Assembly: GCF_029227915.1 (NCBI RefSeq)
Contig: NC_079885.1
Span: 11,915,001 to 11,979,000 of the forward strand
Reading direction: 5' to 3'
DNA length: 64,000 nucleotides
From: Hydractinia symbiolongicarpus
Lineage: Eukaryota; Cnidaria; Hydrozoa; Anthoathecata; Hydractiniidae
Positions 10,548 to 25,500 of this stretch are shown in pieces (position 1 is the stretch's first letter; each line of letters begins with the position of its first letter). The position numbers were made by a program, and so were the translations under genes. A model generated the notes under the pieces. The model ran no database searches. It saw only the letters and a program-made list of their open reading frames with translations, and had not been told where the DNA came from.

Positions 10548-13500
10548 CTAAATTAAAATAAATGACAGGTTTTAGAATTGGGACGATGAAATACGACATG
10601 CATGTAAGAAAGTAAAAATTATTACAACGTAGCCAAAAGGTTCAAATTTAATTCTTACCTCGCTAATTAAACCATAGCTGACTAATTCCATAGCCAAATC
10701 CATCGGAGTTTCGTTTTCTCCTACTTTACACGACAGCTGTCGATTCATTTTATCTTCCAAGCGCAAAAGCAAAGAAAGCGACTGTCCGCTGCCATCTTCC
10801 ATCTGCTTTGCCGTGCACGTCATTTGAATAATCTACAACAAAAAAACCATCACTCATAAGAACACAGGATGGGGAGCAGAAAAACAATACAACACTGTTG
10901 CGCCCATGTTTACTTTTGTGCCTGTTTTGTTATTTATATTTTGTAAAATGTTATTTTTTTAGCCCCAACATCTGTAGAACTTTTAGTTTCAGGAACTCAT
11001 TCAAATGTCACGAAGGTGATGCTGCTTAAAACTATAGAGAGTGTTACGTACCAATCGAACTTCTTTTTGTTCTTCTTCTTCACTCCCTTGACTGCTATTT
11101 ACAACATCTTCAGGAGATTTTGGTCTCGACGCATTCAACTGCGGTCTGTTATCTTTTTTCGGTTTACTGTTCTCCATCCCGGTTAACGGATAAAGTCCAG
11201 TTCTAAAAATAAATATTACTCATCGTCAACATGTGAACATTATAACCTATAGCAGGCCACTTAGAAAAGTTTAATTGGATTAATGGACCAGATTAATAGA
11301 CCAGCAAGAATATAAACAACCTAATGGTATAATGACGGAGTTTTAATGTCATTTACATCATAAACTTGCCAGCCATAACAACATTATTACGGCGCTTCCT
11401 TTGCAAGTTGTATTCATGACGTCAATGTATCAACTATCTGGCTGCAAGTAAAAAACAAACTTAATCCCCTTTGCTGTTTTCTGATCCCCTTAACACTTCG
11501 GAATGCGGAGAATGATCGAATCAGTTGTATAAGAGAAAGGGCTGAATAAAAATAGATGCAAGGCACGTGTAGAACAAAATATTATTATTAAAGTAATTAA
11601 AAATTAATTTGGTGAATGTTACTAGTAAAATCACAAGTTTTAATTTTATATAATTAAAATCTTGGAGCAACAACCCACTGTTCCTACAATTTATTATAAA
11701 AACCCTGATACTTCTCCCTCTCTCTCAACATTCGCCAACATAAATAATAATAATAAAAGCAATGTAACTGAAGAAATGGTACATCAAAAAGACGATTCTT
11801 TTACGTACTCTTTTTTCGCTTCGGCCACAGCAAACATAAACAAATGGTGAGGCAAAACTGCTGGCAGCGATCCTTCTTCTTCATTTTCAAAAAACAAACG
11901 ACTTAATCGATCATGTGGTGCCATCTTCACTTCTTGTTGAGAACTAAACTTCACTGGTATAATTTTTTATATATATAACTTTTTTCTGCGATACGAACGT
12001 GTGACTGTTCAACCACACTTATAAATAATTCCACAATATACGTGTCGATTTATAATTTATAATGTCAATGACTAAGATTGATATTCCTGTCTTCAGCACT
12101 TTCTTAATGTAACAACACTACCTTCGTGCTATGTATGTCCCGTGTATTTACAAACTGACTTTCACTTGAATAACCCAATCCTTTATACATTATTCATAAG
12201 TGACTTTTTGTTTTGAAATATTTCTCTATTGTCTGTCAAAGTGATAAAATATTTCATTGTGTTTAATGCCAATCATTTTTACGTAATAACAATAAAGACG
12301 CAATCGATTCGTGATTGTTCATCTTAATTATTCCCAAGTGCCATTGTTATTATTAATTATTCCCACGAAAACGAGGCTAACTTGTTGACTCAAAAAAATT
12401 ATTTATGTCCACGGAGTGTTAATCTTTTTGGACAATGTGTGCGAATTTGATTGCAAATCGGCGCTCGGGAAAATGTTTAATTGATGACGCCACAGGGGTT
12501 GACTGAAGTGGATACACGAAAATAAAGACAGTTATATTTTGAGAAGAAAAAAATAATTCTCACGAAACGTGATATAACGAGAATATTTTAACGCGCACGA
12601 TTATCGTTGTTGCTACGCAACTATCGTAGTTTCCGCATTTTTGTACAGTTTTACGCAACAAAGTGGAGCCTCCCAGCGTTGAAATATTTAACAAACATAA
12701 ACATGCATAACCAAGACAACTTACTCGTCAAAAGAAAAAAATCGGGAATACTATCAAATCTGTTACAAATTGGACATTCGGTTTGCATTTACTCTCTCAT
12801 CTCTCACTGAAGACCATCATTTTTTCAACTGGTGCTATTTTAATATTTTTACACATTCACACAGACAGAAAGACTCATTAAAAGTAAACCGGAATTATCG
12901 GGTTTTCTCACTTAGTCAGCAGCGAAAAACGGAAATAATATGGTCCTCTCACGATTACACTCGACATCAACTTCACACGATAATTGGAAGAAGGCTTGTT
13001 CGCGTGGGGATAACAAATTCATGACACTGCTATGACGTGTATTATGAAGTGCAGCACTTTAGTATTTCTACAGTTATTGAAATAAAAATTTGTGAGAAGT
13101 ACAAGCTTGAAGTGGTTTCAGCAGATTTCCATGACAGTACAATGACGACGAAAATGAAAGTATTTTATATAAGGTTGGCTAATTATTAACAATAGATAAA
13201 TTTAAAACAAGAAATGCACTCCTTTTCAAAATGGGATGATTATGCCCTACCACAATCATAGCACGAAGAATTTAGTAGATTTTTAAGTAAATTCAGAGTC
13301 CTCCCAAAAAATGAAAAAAAAATCATAATGCCGCGTTGGTTAACCTTCCGACTAGCTACTAAAGCTTTTACTAAAGCTACAACGCAGAGCAAATAGGCAC
13401 ACCTAAATAAACCTTTTTGCACCACACAAGCCTTTTTTTTAAAGGAACACCAATCTGGGATCCTTCTTCAGTCGCTGCTCTTAAAAATTTCTTAAATCAA

Positions 13501-16500
13501 ATAATGAAATTTAGGCCGTATTAAAGGGTTGCCTTTCAAAAACAAAGGAATTGCATAAAAATCTATCTATTTGTCCAGCTACATTAAACTCTATTTACAC
13601 TGACTCATTATGTAAATTTAAACACTATAAAAAGCTATGCACACACTACTTCACATCTGCACATCATTGAAACACTACACTCTACCAAAACAACAATATC
13701 TCATGATCGCACTTGAAATTGAGAAAGCCTTTTACAAGAAGAAGACTAAATTAGATATCAGAAAATAAAAATAAATGAAAATGAAAAAAACTGCTTGCTA
13801 CACAACTAATGTTTTACAGAACTTGTATTAACTGTCAGTGCAAAAATATGACGCAAGTTATATTACGTGTTTGTTTACATTCATATTTTTCATTATTTAC
13901 CTTATTTTTAGGATTTTCACAGTTAAGTAAGCAGATTTACGAAAAAGAAATATATCCATAAAAGACGCCTGTTTTTTCTATAAAAAGTAATTCCGTGCCG
14001 CTGTTGCATCAAATCATAATGGTCGACATGTAAATAAAGTACGCCCAGCGCGTGTTGTTTTCGTACCACGTAAATCAAAACAAACAACCGAGTTGTGGGA
14101 AAGTTTACTTTCTTTTGTGCAAAATGATGAAATACAGGCTGACTGATAGTAAAAAAACAATAACAAATTTGTTTTTTATGCAATTTAAAATCTTATGTTT
14201 ATTTTGGTTTAGACTGTCAGGGTATTCGATGTTTTTATTCAAAGAAAGCAAAATATCTATTTCTGTACTGGTAGAAAATAAGACACTGCTGTTAAAAAAG
14301 TGTTTTTAAAAATGGTATTATATGCAATATATGTATAATTCAGGAAAAACAATGAATAAAAAGCAGGACCGGAAAATATTGACAGTAGCCATGGTGAAGA
14401 TGCACGAATCGTTATCTTGACAGTTTGCAGCAATTATGGAATTAAACTTTTTTTTATGTGCTAAATAGCTTCGATTAGTCTCGAAATTAAACACTAAGCC
14501 AGAAAGTCACGTACGCATCATGCAAATAAACAGGCTTTGCACAAAACAAACTCCACATTCCATTAAGTTTTCACGTTTTTCTTCACTATTGTATTAGTTT
14601 ATATTTCTGTAATCGAAACATCAGCATCTCGTTACTTTTTTAATTTCATTTAAATTTGGATAAAAATTTTAGCCACTATTTTCAACTTAGTTGTAATTTT
14701 TAATCTGTTTGCAAGTAAGTCATAACCTTGTTGACCTTAAAGAACTTTCGGTTAAACAAGTTCTACTCACGTGACACCAACAAAGTTACGATCGTTTGAA
14801 CACTTGCATTATATCGTAAGAAACGCAACATTTTTGTGAAACAATTTTATAGTTGAAAATAAAAAAAGGACTGGGAAAGGATTCAAAACCCACGAAAAAA
14901 ATTCCCAGCGCACATTTTTTTAACCAGTAAATAAAAGACAAAAACAAGATAACAGGCTAGCATGTTTAAAGAACATTTGTACAAGAGTGCGTAACAATTA
15001 CGTCAAATTTTTCCATGGGAAAAGTAATTAAATTTCATTACTGCAAAAGCGACTACTGTTTTTTAATAATATCAAGCATATTTAGTGACCAAACTCCTTT
15101 TAAGGACGTACACAACAAGAATAACCGCAATAGAGTTAACGTTCAGTTTTAGTAACTTGTTGTGGCTTTGCGAACTTACGACACACAGTACCACACAGAA
15201 TGATAAGCACAGAACAAGCCATGGAAATTTGCTCCTATCTTCCAATAAAAAGATGTATGCCGATAATTAAAGCAGATGTCGGAAATAAGTTTCGATTTAA
15301 ATAACCTGCAAACACTGTCAGTCACCAATAGAATACAATTCTTATCGGGATGTTCCACTGGAGAGGTCAGCAGAAGAAGCTGTGAAGTTTGCAGACATGA
15401 GGTACAAATTTAACGAAAGAGTGAAGAAAATATATAATCGAGTAATCACAGCGACACATACTGTATGACTCAAAAGAAACACAAGACAATTTATTCCTGT
15501 TAATCCATCGAACTGCATTTAACCACAAAAAAGATTCACTCGGAAGACATGTGATTCAAAACGACCACTTTTACTCCAAAGATAACAAGTGGGCTGAAGT
15601 TTTTTTGTCAGCCTGAACGTTTTCGTTATTACCGCAAAAATAATTGCCACACAACATCGCGCGGCATATAGAAACAATTCTCAAGAGGTTTCACCGAATT
15701 TCATATGATGATAACAGGCGCGCCGATTAACAATAAAAACAATCTTCAAACCACAACTTCTCTATCTATAATATTCACACACAGAAAACAATAGACTCGT
15801 TCACCCTTAAAAGTACTATAAACCGGCTTGTTAAAACAGCGGAAGTAATCGAGTCAAATTAATGACTAGAACCGTCAAAACAACAACAAAACGTAGTGCA
15901 TAAAAACACATAGTGAAAATATCATTCAATCATAGTGGAAGGTCTCCGCACGAGGTCCGTTAACCCTTGACCTCTTTTTTAATGTTTTTTCTTAAAAGAA
16001 GTTCGACAAACGAAGGAGGGTTATTCAAACATCTTAAATGGAGGAAAAGAAGAGGAAAAATTCCTTTGAAATAAGAAGGTGAAGCTGGGACCCGCCGTAA
16101 CATAAATACACATCTTTGATTACAATTTTACCAGGAATTGTAATACATAATTCCAAAACTTTTCTTAAAACTTTAAAGTGAAAAAAATTCGTTATGGACT
16201 AAAAAAAGGGAACTTACAAAAGTTTATTCTTGATCACGTGATCCTTCATGTCGAAGCTACAAAGCAATGTCCTTTGCTCCAAGAAATAAAATGCTTGCAC
16301 AATACTGAAGAGCTTTCTCGTATAAAACCCACCCTTCAAACTTTGTTTAGGATGAATACTATCGACAAGGCGCATGCAAAATTAGAACAATACTAACTGT
16401 AAACATAAAGTTACCCCAAAAGCCTCTAATCTGTCAACATTAACTTTAATTATGTCAAGATAAGCATAAATTATGCGGGAAAACACGCTAATTATCCTTA

Positions 16501-19500
16501 ATCGTTTCACAGTAAAAGCCAGTATTGTCAATGTATTTTTACAAACGATTTCTGTAAAAATACACAAGTTATTTTAGTACGCAAGCAGAGATTATGGAAA
16601 CCGATTAGCTTGCTACATCTTGATTAAAATAATATAATAATAAACATAGAAAAACATTTTGTTTTGTTCAAATTACCGTATACGTGGTAAAATAGACTCA
16701 AACTTGAAGTAATCTTTTGGAGAGTTCATTATGGAAGTTTATACCTTGAATGTTTTAATGCAAGATTGGCTTAAAAAAAGCATTCCAACAAAACAGATTG
16801 TGGTTGCAAGGAAAATAAGTATGGAAGCGTTTCAAACTAAAACTCAAACTAAAACTCAGGAAAATTCTTAGGTTGATTGATTTAACTTTTGAGACTGAAA
16901 CTAGCAAATATTGTAACGACACATATTTTGTTTTTATCTTTATGGATCAAAATGTCTAGCTACAAAGGACTGGGTACGAATTTGAGAGCGCTTGAAAAAA
17001 AATCCAAGTCTTTCTAAGGTCTGTAACTAATACACAGTGCGCTTATGTGCTACACAAACATCAACAGTGTATAATGAGATACTTGTTATGAGAAACTGCT
17101 TTAGAAGAAATTTGTACCAGACCACCCGAAACTTACCTTCAATAAAAATTGATATATTTTGTGATTCTTATAGAAATACGTTTTTTTAAGTTCTTATTCA
17201 TAACGAAAATTTTAGATAAAATACTTTATTTTTTTATCTCTTTTCAGGTGACATTATGTCGTAATCTTGTTTATTCCAAAACAATTTAGACTGAGCACAT
17301 ATTTCACAATGTTTCTAAAAATCAGGAATTTTGAGCATACTGGTTCTTATGAAAAGTTTCTTATTAAAAAAAAGATGCATAACTAGATGATAAGTAATTC
17401 TTCAATAATTTATCTAATAAAATATTTCATAGTATAGGCGATAGAATTTAACAGCATTTTTAAATGACCCCGAATACATACATCGCGTAATTACCAATAC
17501 TACACCTTCCCTATAATTTAGTTAAAGAATACATTATGAAGAGTTACAAGTGAAAAAGCAGCGAAAGCTGAGATAAGATTTAGTATAGACTCAGTTGAGC
17601 TTCTTATTAAAATGACTAAACACCCACGCAAATAAATAAATAAACAAATAAATGAAATAAAAGAGAAACAAGGAAAGAAATGACAATCAACGAGTTTACT
17701 AACTTCTTGCAACACATCTCATCACAATTCAAGCCCCCTCGTTCGTACATTCTTTCTATACACAACGCTTGATCTCTCATGACTAAACTTTTTGTTTCGA
17801 CTGATAGATGCACACCTTGCATGCTCGTGTTATACAAATTAAAGAGTCGGATTAATGCCTTGATTGCCTAATCATTTTGTAAACAAAGCTAATCATGACG
17901 TCACCCTGATGAGAAAAACGTGCACGGCTTTTTGTCCCTAGCGTTTTTCTAACAATTTTAATTCTTATTAATTGCTTGCCGAAAAGTTGATATGTGCAAC
18001 TGGTCAAACTTTGTAGACCCCGATAGCAATTACGTGTGAAGGGAAAATCAGACAGACAATAAAAAAGGGGGAAAGCTTGGTTTTAGGTAACAGGGAGATT
18101 TTTATGCATATACCTGTGCACTTCCAAAATTCCCTATTGTTGACTTTGAAGTCAATTTCCTAAACACAAACACAGACGAGAAGGGTAATACAGAACGTTT
18201 CCCAAAATACTTTTTTCTAATTAAACTTAATTATTTAGCCTCGTTTTAAACAGCGACCTCGGGAAACAAGAATCTTTGATCGTAGTAACATCTTTAAAGA
18301 AACATAATAAACAAGAACAACGACAACAAACAACAATGACAACGACATCAAAACGACAAACACGCCGATGACGGCAACAAAAACGGCAACGAACGATGGC
18401 AACGAACGATGGCAACAACGAGAACAAAAACAACGACAACGATAAACAGTGACGACGAAACATAGTTGGGCGAGAAAGTTTAAACAAGAAAATGTTTATA
18501 ACTAAAAACAGAATTATAAGCAAAAAAAGACCAGAAAAAAATCGGTTTATCTCAAGGCGTAAACAAAAATTATTTATTTATATTGTTACAACAATAGTAG
18601 GTATTGTTTACATCTCCTCTGAACAGATAAACAAACCGCAATTATGAAAACATACCACTTTCGTCTATTTCGTGGTTGCCAGGAAAAAACATATTCAATG
18701 AAAAACAAACATGCAATGTATGCAGAAACCTACGATGATAGCTCAAAGACAGAAAATAAAAACAAAATATTTTCCCAAGATGGTGCAACCATATGCGTAT
18801 GTAGAAAAGTTAAAGTAAAATAAAATGCATCGCAAAAAAATAATAAGCTGTCACCAGGAATATTAATTTAACACGAAAGATAAATGAGTTCACGGTAAAA
18901 ATTTACAAAAGAAAAGTTCAGCTACAATAGTCGCAAAATACTGCGCAATTATTTTACTAAAAAAGTTAAAAAAATGTAACTAACAGGAGCTTTGATCTAT
19001 TTTCAATCACCATGAAAATACTCTATGTACAGTAACTTTAAAATCACCCTTATGTTAAACGATGTAGCTATGTCGCAGCTGATATTGGTCATACGATATC
19101 AACACGTGGTTGAGAGCCATTCTGATTGGATATGTAAACATAGCCCGACTTTTATCACGTGGTAAAAACATATTGTACATGTGGACAAAGCATGAACGAC
19201 TTTAAGTACGCAAAAAAAAAAAAACACTTTTTCATAAGATGTTAATCAAAATATTTGTAACTGATTTTAACTAGGTTTCTATGACAGCCAACTAACAAAA
19301 TGTCGTTCGGATTGACATATTTCAGGGCGTTGACAGTACGAAAATCAGAGATTGGACACCTGTCATTCTATATTGTCATGCAGAAAGTACGCACAGGAAG
19401 AACTGTAACAGAAACAATACAGATGTAAAGCCTCTTTTACACGATTAAATTTTACGTAATCATATACTGTATGACCATATAACTTCGATTGTGTAAGGTA

Positions 19501-22500
19501 ACAAAATCACAAGTGTAAAGGAAGAATTAAGTACCGAGGCTGATCACCAACCCACCCATGTCTTTTCTTATGTCACCTTTAAGAGAAGAAAATTTTTGGA
19601 CTGTCTAAAGCAATTTTGGTAAACTTAACCAAGGATAAACAAAAATCTTTTGATGCATCCGGACGATGTTTAGAACTAGTCGTTTTATATATATACAACA
19701 CGACGACGACACGACGGCAACATGACGACAAATCCACCGACAAAGTTGTCTTACCTTGCCATATCTGACCAACACAATTCTTCCGTCTTGCGTCGAAGGA
19801 ATTATTTATTAGATTAGGTTTAAAAATAAATTTGAACTTTATTGAACTATACACGAAGAGATGTTCCTTACGTCATCAACACCAAACAATGAACTGATAA
19901 AAAATTTAACACGAAACAAGCAAAGCGAATCAATCATTTAAGTCAAAAAATCTATATCCGTGTTTCTGTTCAAAATAGAAACCTTCATGAATATTTAATA
20001 TCTGGTGTAAGAGACACACGAAATTTGAGCTTTTACCATTAAAAACAAGTGATTATAAGCGCTCAGCTTGTGACGTCACAAGAACACGCCTATCTAAGCT
20101 TGTTTTCACCTTTCTTTTCTTCTTGTCGATAAGTAAACAAGCATAATGTATTTGCTGAGGCGTATTCCGGACAACAAAGTTATTGACATCAAACAAGACA
20201 GACGTCTCATTGAGAATTGACGTAAACCAACAAAACATAGTTAGTGTAGACTAGCTTTTAAAAAAAATTAAAGTACGGTGCACACGTAAGAGTATCGCTT
20301 GCGATCTTTGGCGTTTAAGTTTATAGTTTTTAATGGATGATATCATTTTAATGTGTTAGGTTTCAAAGAAACAAAAAAACACAATATTTCATTTGTTCCG
20401 AATTCAGAAATTTTAACAATATCTGAAGAATAATGCTCAGGCTCAATCATCAGACACCAATTTTTTAAGTGCACAAATCGGATAGGACGTCGAATTAGCA
20501 AATGTCAAATTTCACGCTAAAAATTTTTGATTTTGTTAAGAATTATGGGACTCAAAACAAAAAAACAATTCCAGAATATCTAGAATATTTTTAACTAATA
20601 AAGAGATGAAAAAATACGTATTCCAAATCACAACAGTTTTAATCCAATTTTCACCAAAGAAAGAAATTCATTAAACGTTACAAACTAAAAATGAACAAAG
20701 GACATCAACAGAAAATGGAATTAGGTCTAGAAAAAACCCCCAAAAAAACCAGAAATGTCACACAAACCTAAGCAAACCCAAATCTTTCTTCACCAACTCC
20801 AAGGCTTCTTGTACATCAACTATATCGTTCGTCATTCTTTCTTATAAATAAATAAATTTCCACTCAACAACTCGTCCTCTTCCTCCACAAGCAAAGATAC
20901 GTTTCACGCGACCAGTATCAATTAAAAAACTACTCCAATTCCACGTATTATGATTTGTTAAAAAAAAATACCACGTGATCATTTGTCAAGACGTCAATCA
21001 ATTAACAATATCGTATCCTGTACGCATGGTCAGCATATTTGACATGCTTCGTTAGCTTCCGCACCATATCATATCACCTTAATTTCTTTGAACCGGCGAT
21101 ACATGCAATTTTTTTTATTAGGAACTTCACTTCTGACTTGGCAATTAAGTTTAAAATGTGCCTTACAATCGATGCAAAAGTTGCTTAACAGTTGCTTAGA
21201 AGAAAATCGAACAGTTTAAAAGAAGTTTATCGTATGTTAAATTACCGCAATCGCTTGATTAAACGCCTCCTTCAATAAACACACCCTCCAATAACCGCCC
21301 AAAGTAGGACCAAATTATTAATAAGCGCCCCTCCCTTACTTAAATAAGCACCCAGTTTAGTAGCTTGAAAATTAAAACAACACCCAGGTGCCATCTAAGG
21401 AAACGGGAACTTTGAGCCCGCTTTTGACTTTTGGTAAGGAACAATTTGCTTTTAAAATCCCAGCAAAGTTGTTGCTTCCAACATAAATAATACTGAATTT
21501 GCCTAGCAACATTGCATACCTTAGAATAGTTTCGTATAAACTTGCTGATTATAACGTACATTGAAAAGCTAAACACGAGTTTCCACTTCAATGGACATAT
21601 TAGTGCAGCCATTAAAAATGTTATGGGAATAATCTGACATGACGGTCACACAAATGGTATAGAAGGCTTTATACACATAAAAATTATATAGAGCTCATCT
21701 CCTACTGCACGATATTGTGCACCGTTATAAATTCTCTCCACATGACACAGCAGTACCTAACCACATGCAGTATATAAATCCCTAATTATGTCGCCATGAC
21801 AACTGCTCTGAAAGCATAAGAACACCTAATGCGTAAAAAATAATCACAAAAAAGAATATGATATCCATGTTAAACGGGAATCATATTCAACCAAAACTCT
21901 TGGTAGGTTCTTCCGGTTTATTTTTATTCCGCAACAGAAGCTAAGAACACTGTTCCGATAGGGAGTCATGAGCACAGGTGGTCCCTGCCAACCAAGACAC
22001 AAAATTTTAGTGCGTGACAAATCCTGTGGTAAGCCGACGTTTCGTCGAGCTTCATAAAAACTTTTAACAATATAAGAAAGTTGTGGTCAACATGGAACAT
22101 GACAGAGGTTACAAAGCTGACGTAACAACAGGAAGAGCTGATTGTACCGTAAATGAGGTTAAAAGGCGACTCAAACAATTTCAACATTTTTCACAGTCGA
22201 ATGAATTCAAACAACTAATGTGATAATTCTTTGCAACATCCTATACACGTTTTTGCTCGATTTCCAAAACGTCGCTGTAAAGAATCTGGGAAATCGAGGC
22301 TAAAAGAAAATATTGATCCACAAAGACGCATGTCCGAAATATTTCCACAGTGAACACACCAGGAAATGAAGGAGAGTGCTATATTTAGTTTGCAAAAGCG
22401 TGTGTTGTTATGGAAACAGCCACACTAAACTAACTGTGACAATCTGCCAAAATAACGACAATTGATGGGGAAAAGGTTGAAACCCAACATTGTAAGAAAT

Positions 22501-25500
22501 ATAAAATGAAAAGACATAGAATAGATACATAATGTTACACAATAAATTGGAGTCTTCAGGATGACGCAAGTTCTTTTTTCCTGGTTGCAAATAGAGGTTA
22601 CAAAGTCCAACTTTATTGACGAAATAAAAAAACAATAAATATTGTGATAAAAAAGAAAGCTGGGATTAAAAGCTTAAATGTGTAGCTATTATAGCTTCTA
22701 TATATAAAAATAAACTAAAAACATTTTCATAGGAGAATAATTGTATATATGCAGAGAAACTCCTTCCATTGATCCGTGGACAAAACAACATTCTTCTCTG
22801 TTGACATCATCTGTAGCTTAAAACCTGCTGACTTTGCCAGAAATTAATTGCTTTTCTCCTCAGTCGAATAATTAATCAGAGTAACAACAGGAAAAACAAT
22901 CCCTTCTGACGTCAAAGCACTAACAAAAAGGGATTTGTGATTGAAAATTGGTTCCAATTATTTTAAATGAAAACCACAAAATAAATGACAAGGTAAAGAT
23001 ACCTCGAAAGTTTTCGATTTTGCATTTCCCCGTATAATTTAGGCACGACAAGAAAAACTGAAAGTTTAGCCACATACAGTAATAACAAAAATGCTAATTA
23101 TGGGGGAAAGTAGGAGCCTTCGATGAAACTCAAAATTCAAAACATTTTAGATGAGATCACGGGAACAGTTTTTAGGGGTGTTGAGTATTAAAGAGCACCG
23201 CCGCGCAAAGCAACATCTCTTTCGATGCATTTTGTTTGCTCCTTTTCATTATGTTTTGCAAGTTATAAAAACAAAAGCGAATTGTACTCTTTCAGTGCGA
23301 TTTCTTTCTATCTTCCTGAAAGGCACAATGCAATAAAACTTGCATCTTGAAGATGGAACGCAACGATTCTTTTAAGCCTCATGCGACAATAAATGAATTG
23401 CACCGAGCAAGAACTTTCTTAAATAAGGTTCAAACTATGTGATACGATTTAATGAGGAGACGAGGATCCATAAAAACCCATCTCGTAGATTACTTGGATT
23501 GAAGAGAAATTTAGCGATAAAGTTGCGGCTTTTCAGTTACGGTCGCCACCCAATTTTATTCCATGATTCCCCCCTCTCCTTTACGTAAGGTGTAAGGGTC
23601 AAATTGACCTTACACCCACATTAGTCCAAATTGACTTAGCATACTGCACAAGCTTCTTTAATTCACAAAAACAAGATGTTTGAAAAACTAAAAAAAACTA
23701 CAGGTAAAACGTAAACATATCAGCACATGCCATTTTTTTGCGCTTTGTATCTTAGAAGCGTACAGTCCATAAATAGACATCTTAAGAGTCAGGATTACAT
23801 TGTCACCTGTCTAACAGGGACACCAAACCGTTTTAAAAAATTATATATATAAGCCCATAAAGTAAACAAAAACATAAGTAGGTACATAAAAAACAACAAT
23901 AACAACAACAATAACAACAATAATATCAAAACAGAAATGTAAATAATCACATACTTTATTTCCTCCAGAAATTTCTCCAGCTCCAATTGAGGTTGAACTT
24001 TTGAGAATCTAAAATTAAATTTCCATGTTCCACAACGTTCGTTAATCCGCTTTTAATTTGAAAAGACAATAAATAATTAATCTCCCAAATAAATGGCTTC
24101 GTGAAACAACACAAACCAACCGAGAGGTATAACATTCATATTTTTTGTAAACAGAAAGTTTAAAACATTTGTCAGCAAAATTTCTTGCACAAAGCAGACA
24201 CTAACCAAAATTTGGCGAAAAAAAGTGAATTCTAAACAGCGCGAAAATTGTTAGCCACGGTCTTCATGAGGCATTATTTGGGCTATTATTGCATCAAAAC
24301 TAAACCCACTTATTTTATTTTTTTGTCAATGACTGTAGTAAAAACAGGGCTTTAAAAGTGAATTTAATGCAAAAAATCAAAAATAAAGAAAGAGTGTCTG
24401 GAGAGCTCAGAATAAATAGATAAGAAATTTATGTTCTAAATAAAATTGATTCTCTATTCTCCTGAAATTGAATGTTGCTTAACAGTTCTTAAATTTTTGA
24501 TGACTTCAACCTGATATTGCATACACATGCTGACAACGAACGCTACAACAACAAATATTTGACAAAACATAAATTTTTTTCTGTAACACCACACTTAATC
24601 TACATCCACCCCTTATAGTGAAAAAGACTATTTAGGTCTCTCTTCACAGAACAACATAGCAACTTCCACCATGAGAAATATGACTTTGTTTGTTGCATAA
24701 AAATCTTTTTATATTTTTTTTTTGTGCAGAACGACCCCAAAACGTGCAGAAACAGCATACTTTCGCAACAAAAGAACAAAATTCCACGAAAAAAAAAAAG
24801 CATAAAAGGAAAAAAAGAAAGACCGAATTTTTAGTTATGATAGAAAACAATGAAAAAACATATGTTTTTGCAAAATCACATAAATAATTAACTTTTCTTT
24901 CTTTTCGTATTTTTATTGACATATATACCTTTGTAAGAAAAAGCGAAGTAACAAGAAGAAATTAGATCACGTTATTTCAAAAATATAAATTTAATAAGTT
25001 TGGTTCATAAATTTTATAAACGGATTTGAAATAAATATTGCAACAGGAAAAGCCGGAACAGAACAGGAAAAAGACAATCAACAATAACAATAATAACAAC
25101 AACAACAACAATCAACAACAACAATAAAAACAACAAAAACTAAAAAGTAACTTACTTCCATTGTATATTCTCTCTTTGGTCTGGATAAACAATTTCTGCC
25201 ATAACTCTATCAGAATCACGCTCTTCAATCTCATCAATACCTTTCACTAAAAATAAAAAACCATGAACACTGCAAATAAACATGACGTGATTCAGCAGTT
25301 ATACACACAAAACACACACACAAACCAGACCTATGATTGTACCAAAGTTTTTTTTATGTTTACATTATTAAATAGTGAACTCGTACGTTGTTTTTTTCAA
25401 CAGTGCCTGAAAAATGGCTTCAAAATATTTTTAAAACTGTTAAAGATAAGAAGAAAAAAAAATGATAGCCACAAATAAATTCGCATTATCTTGGTAAAAA

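Larger units (their letters stand above)
11203..23954 (-). other. NRBP1: NRBP intron 16 (12.7 kb)
   Basis: No independent gene recognised on either strand; scattered frames of 60-100 codons have no protein character that I can defend. The intron contains the candidate alternative first exons listed separately, four TGACGTCA sites (11417, 17896, 20070, 22907), an AAC/GAC-rich imperfect repeat at 18300-18450 and an (AAC)n tract at 23890-23935. Its 3' half is unusually rich in promoter-like features for an intron. Confidence 0.6.

Noticed and set aside
13240-14309. Open frames of 60-86 codons on both strands in intron 16
   Set aside because: Composition follows AT-rich background; no motif, no splice structure, no homologue recognised.
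16218-16249. Further candidate NRBP first exon (10 codons, ATG 16249, strong gtaagt donor in phase 2)
   Set aside because: Too short for coding evidence; a 12.7-kb intron is expected to hold several such ATG-donor pairs by chance.
19579-19854. 91-codon frame on the - strand
   Set aside because: Crosses a gac/acg repeat stretch and has no protein-like pattern.
23353-23440. Short + strand exon-like frame (MERNDSFKPHATINELH start)
   Set aside because: Only 29 codons, opposite in sense to NRBP, with no partner exon found.
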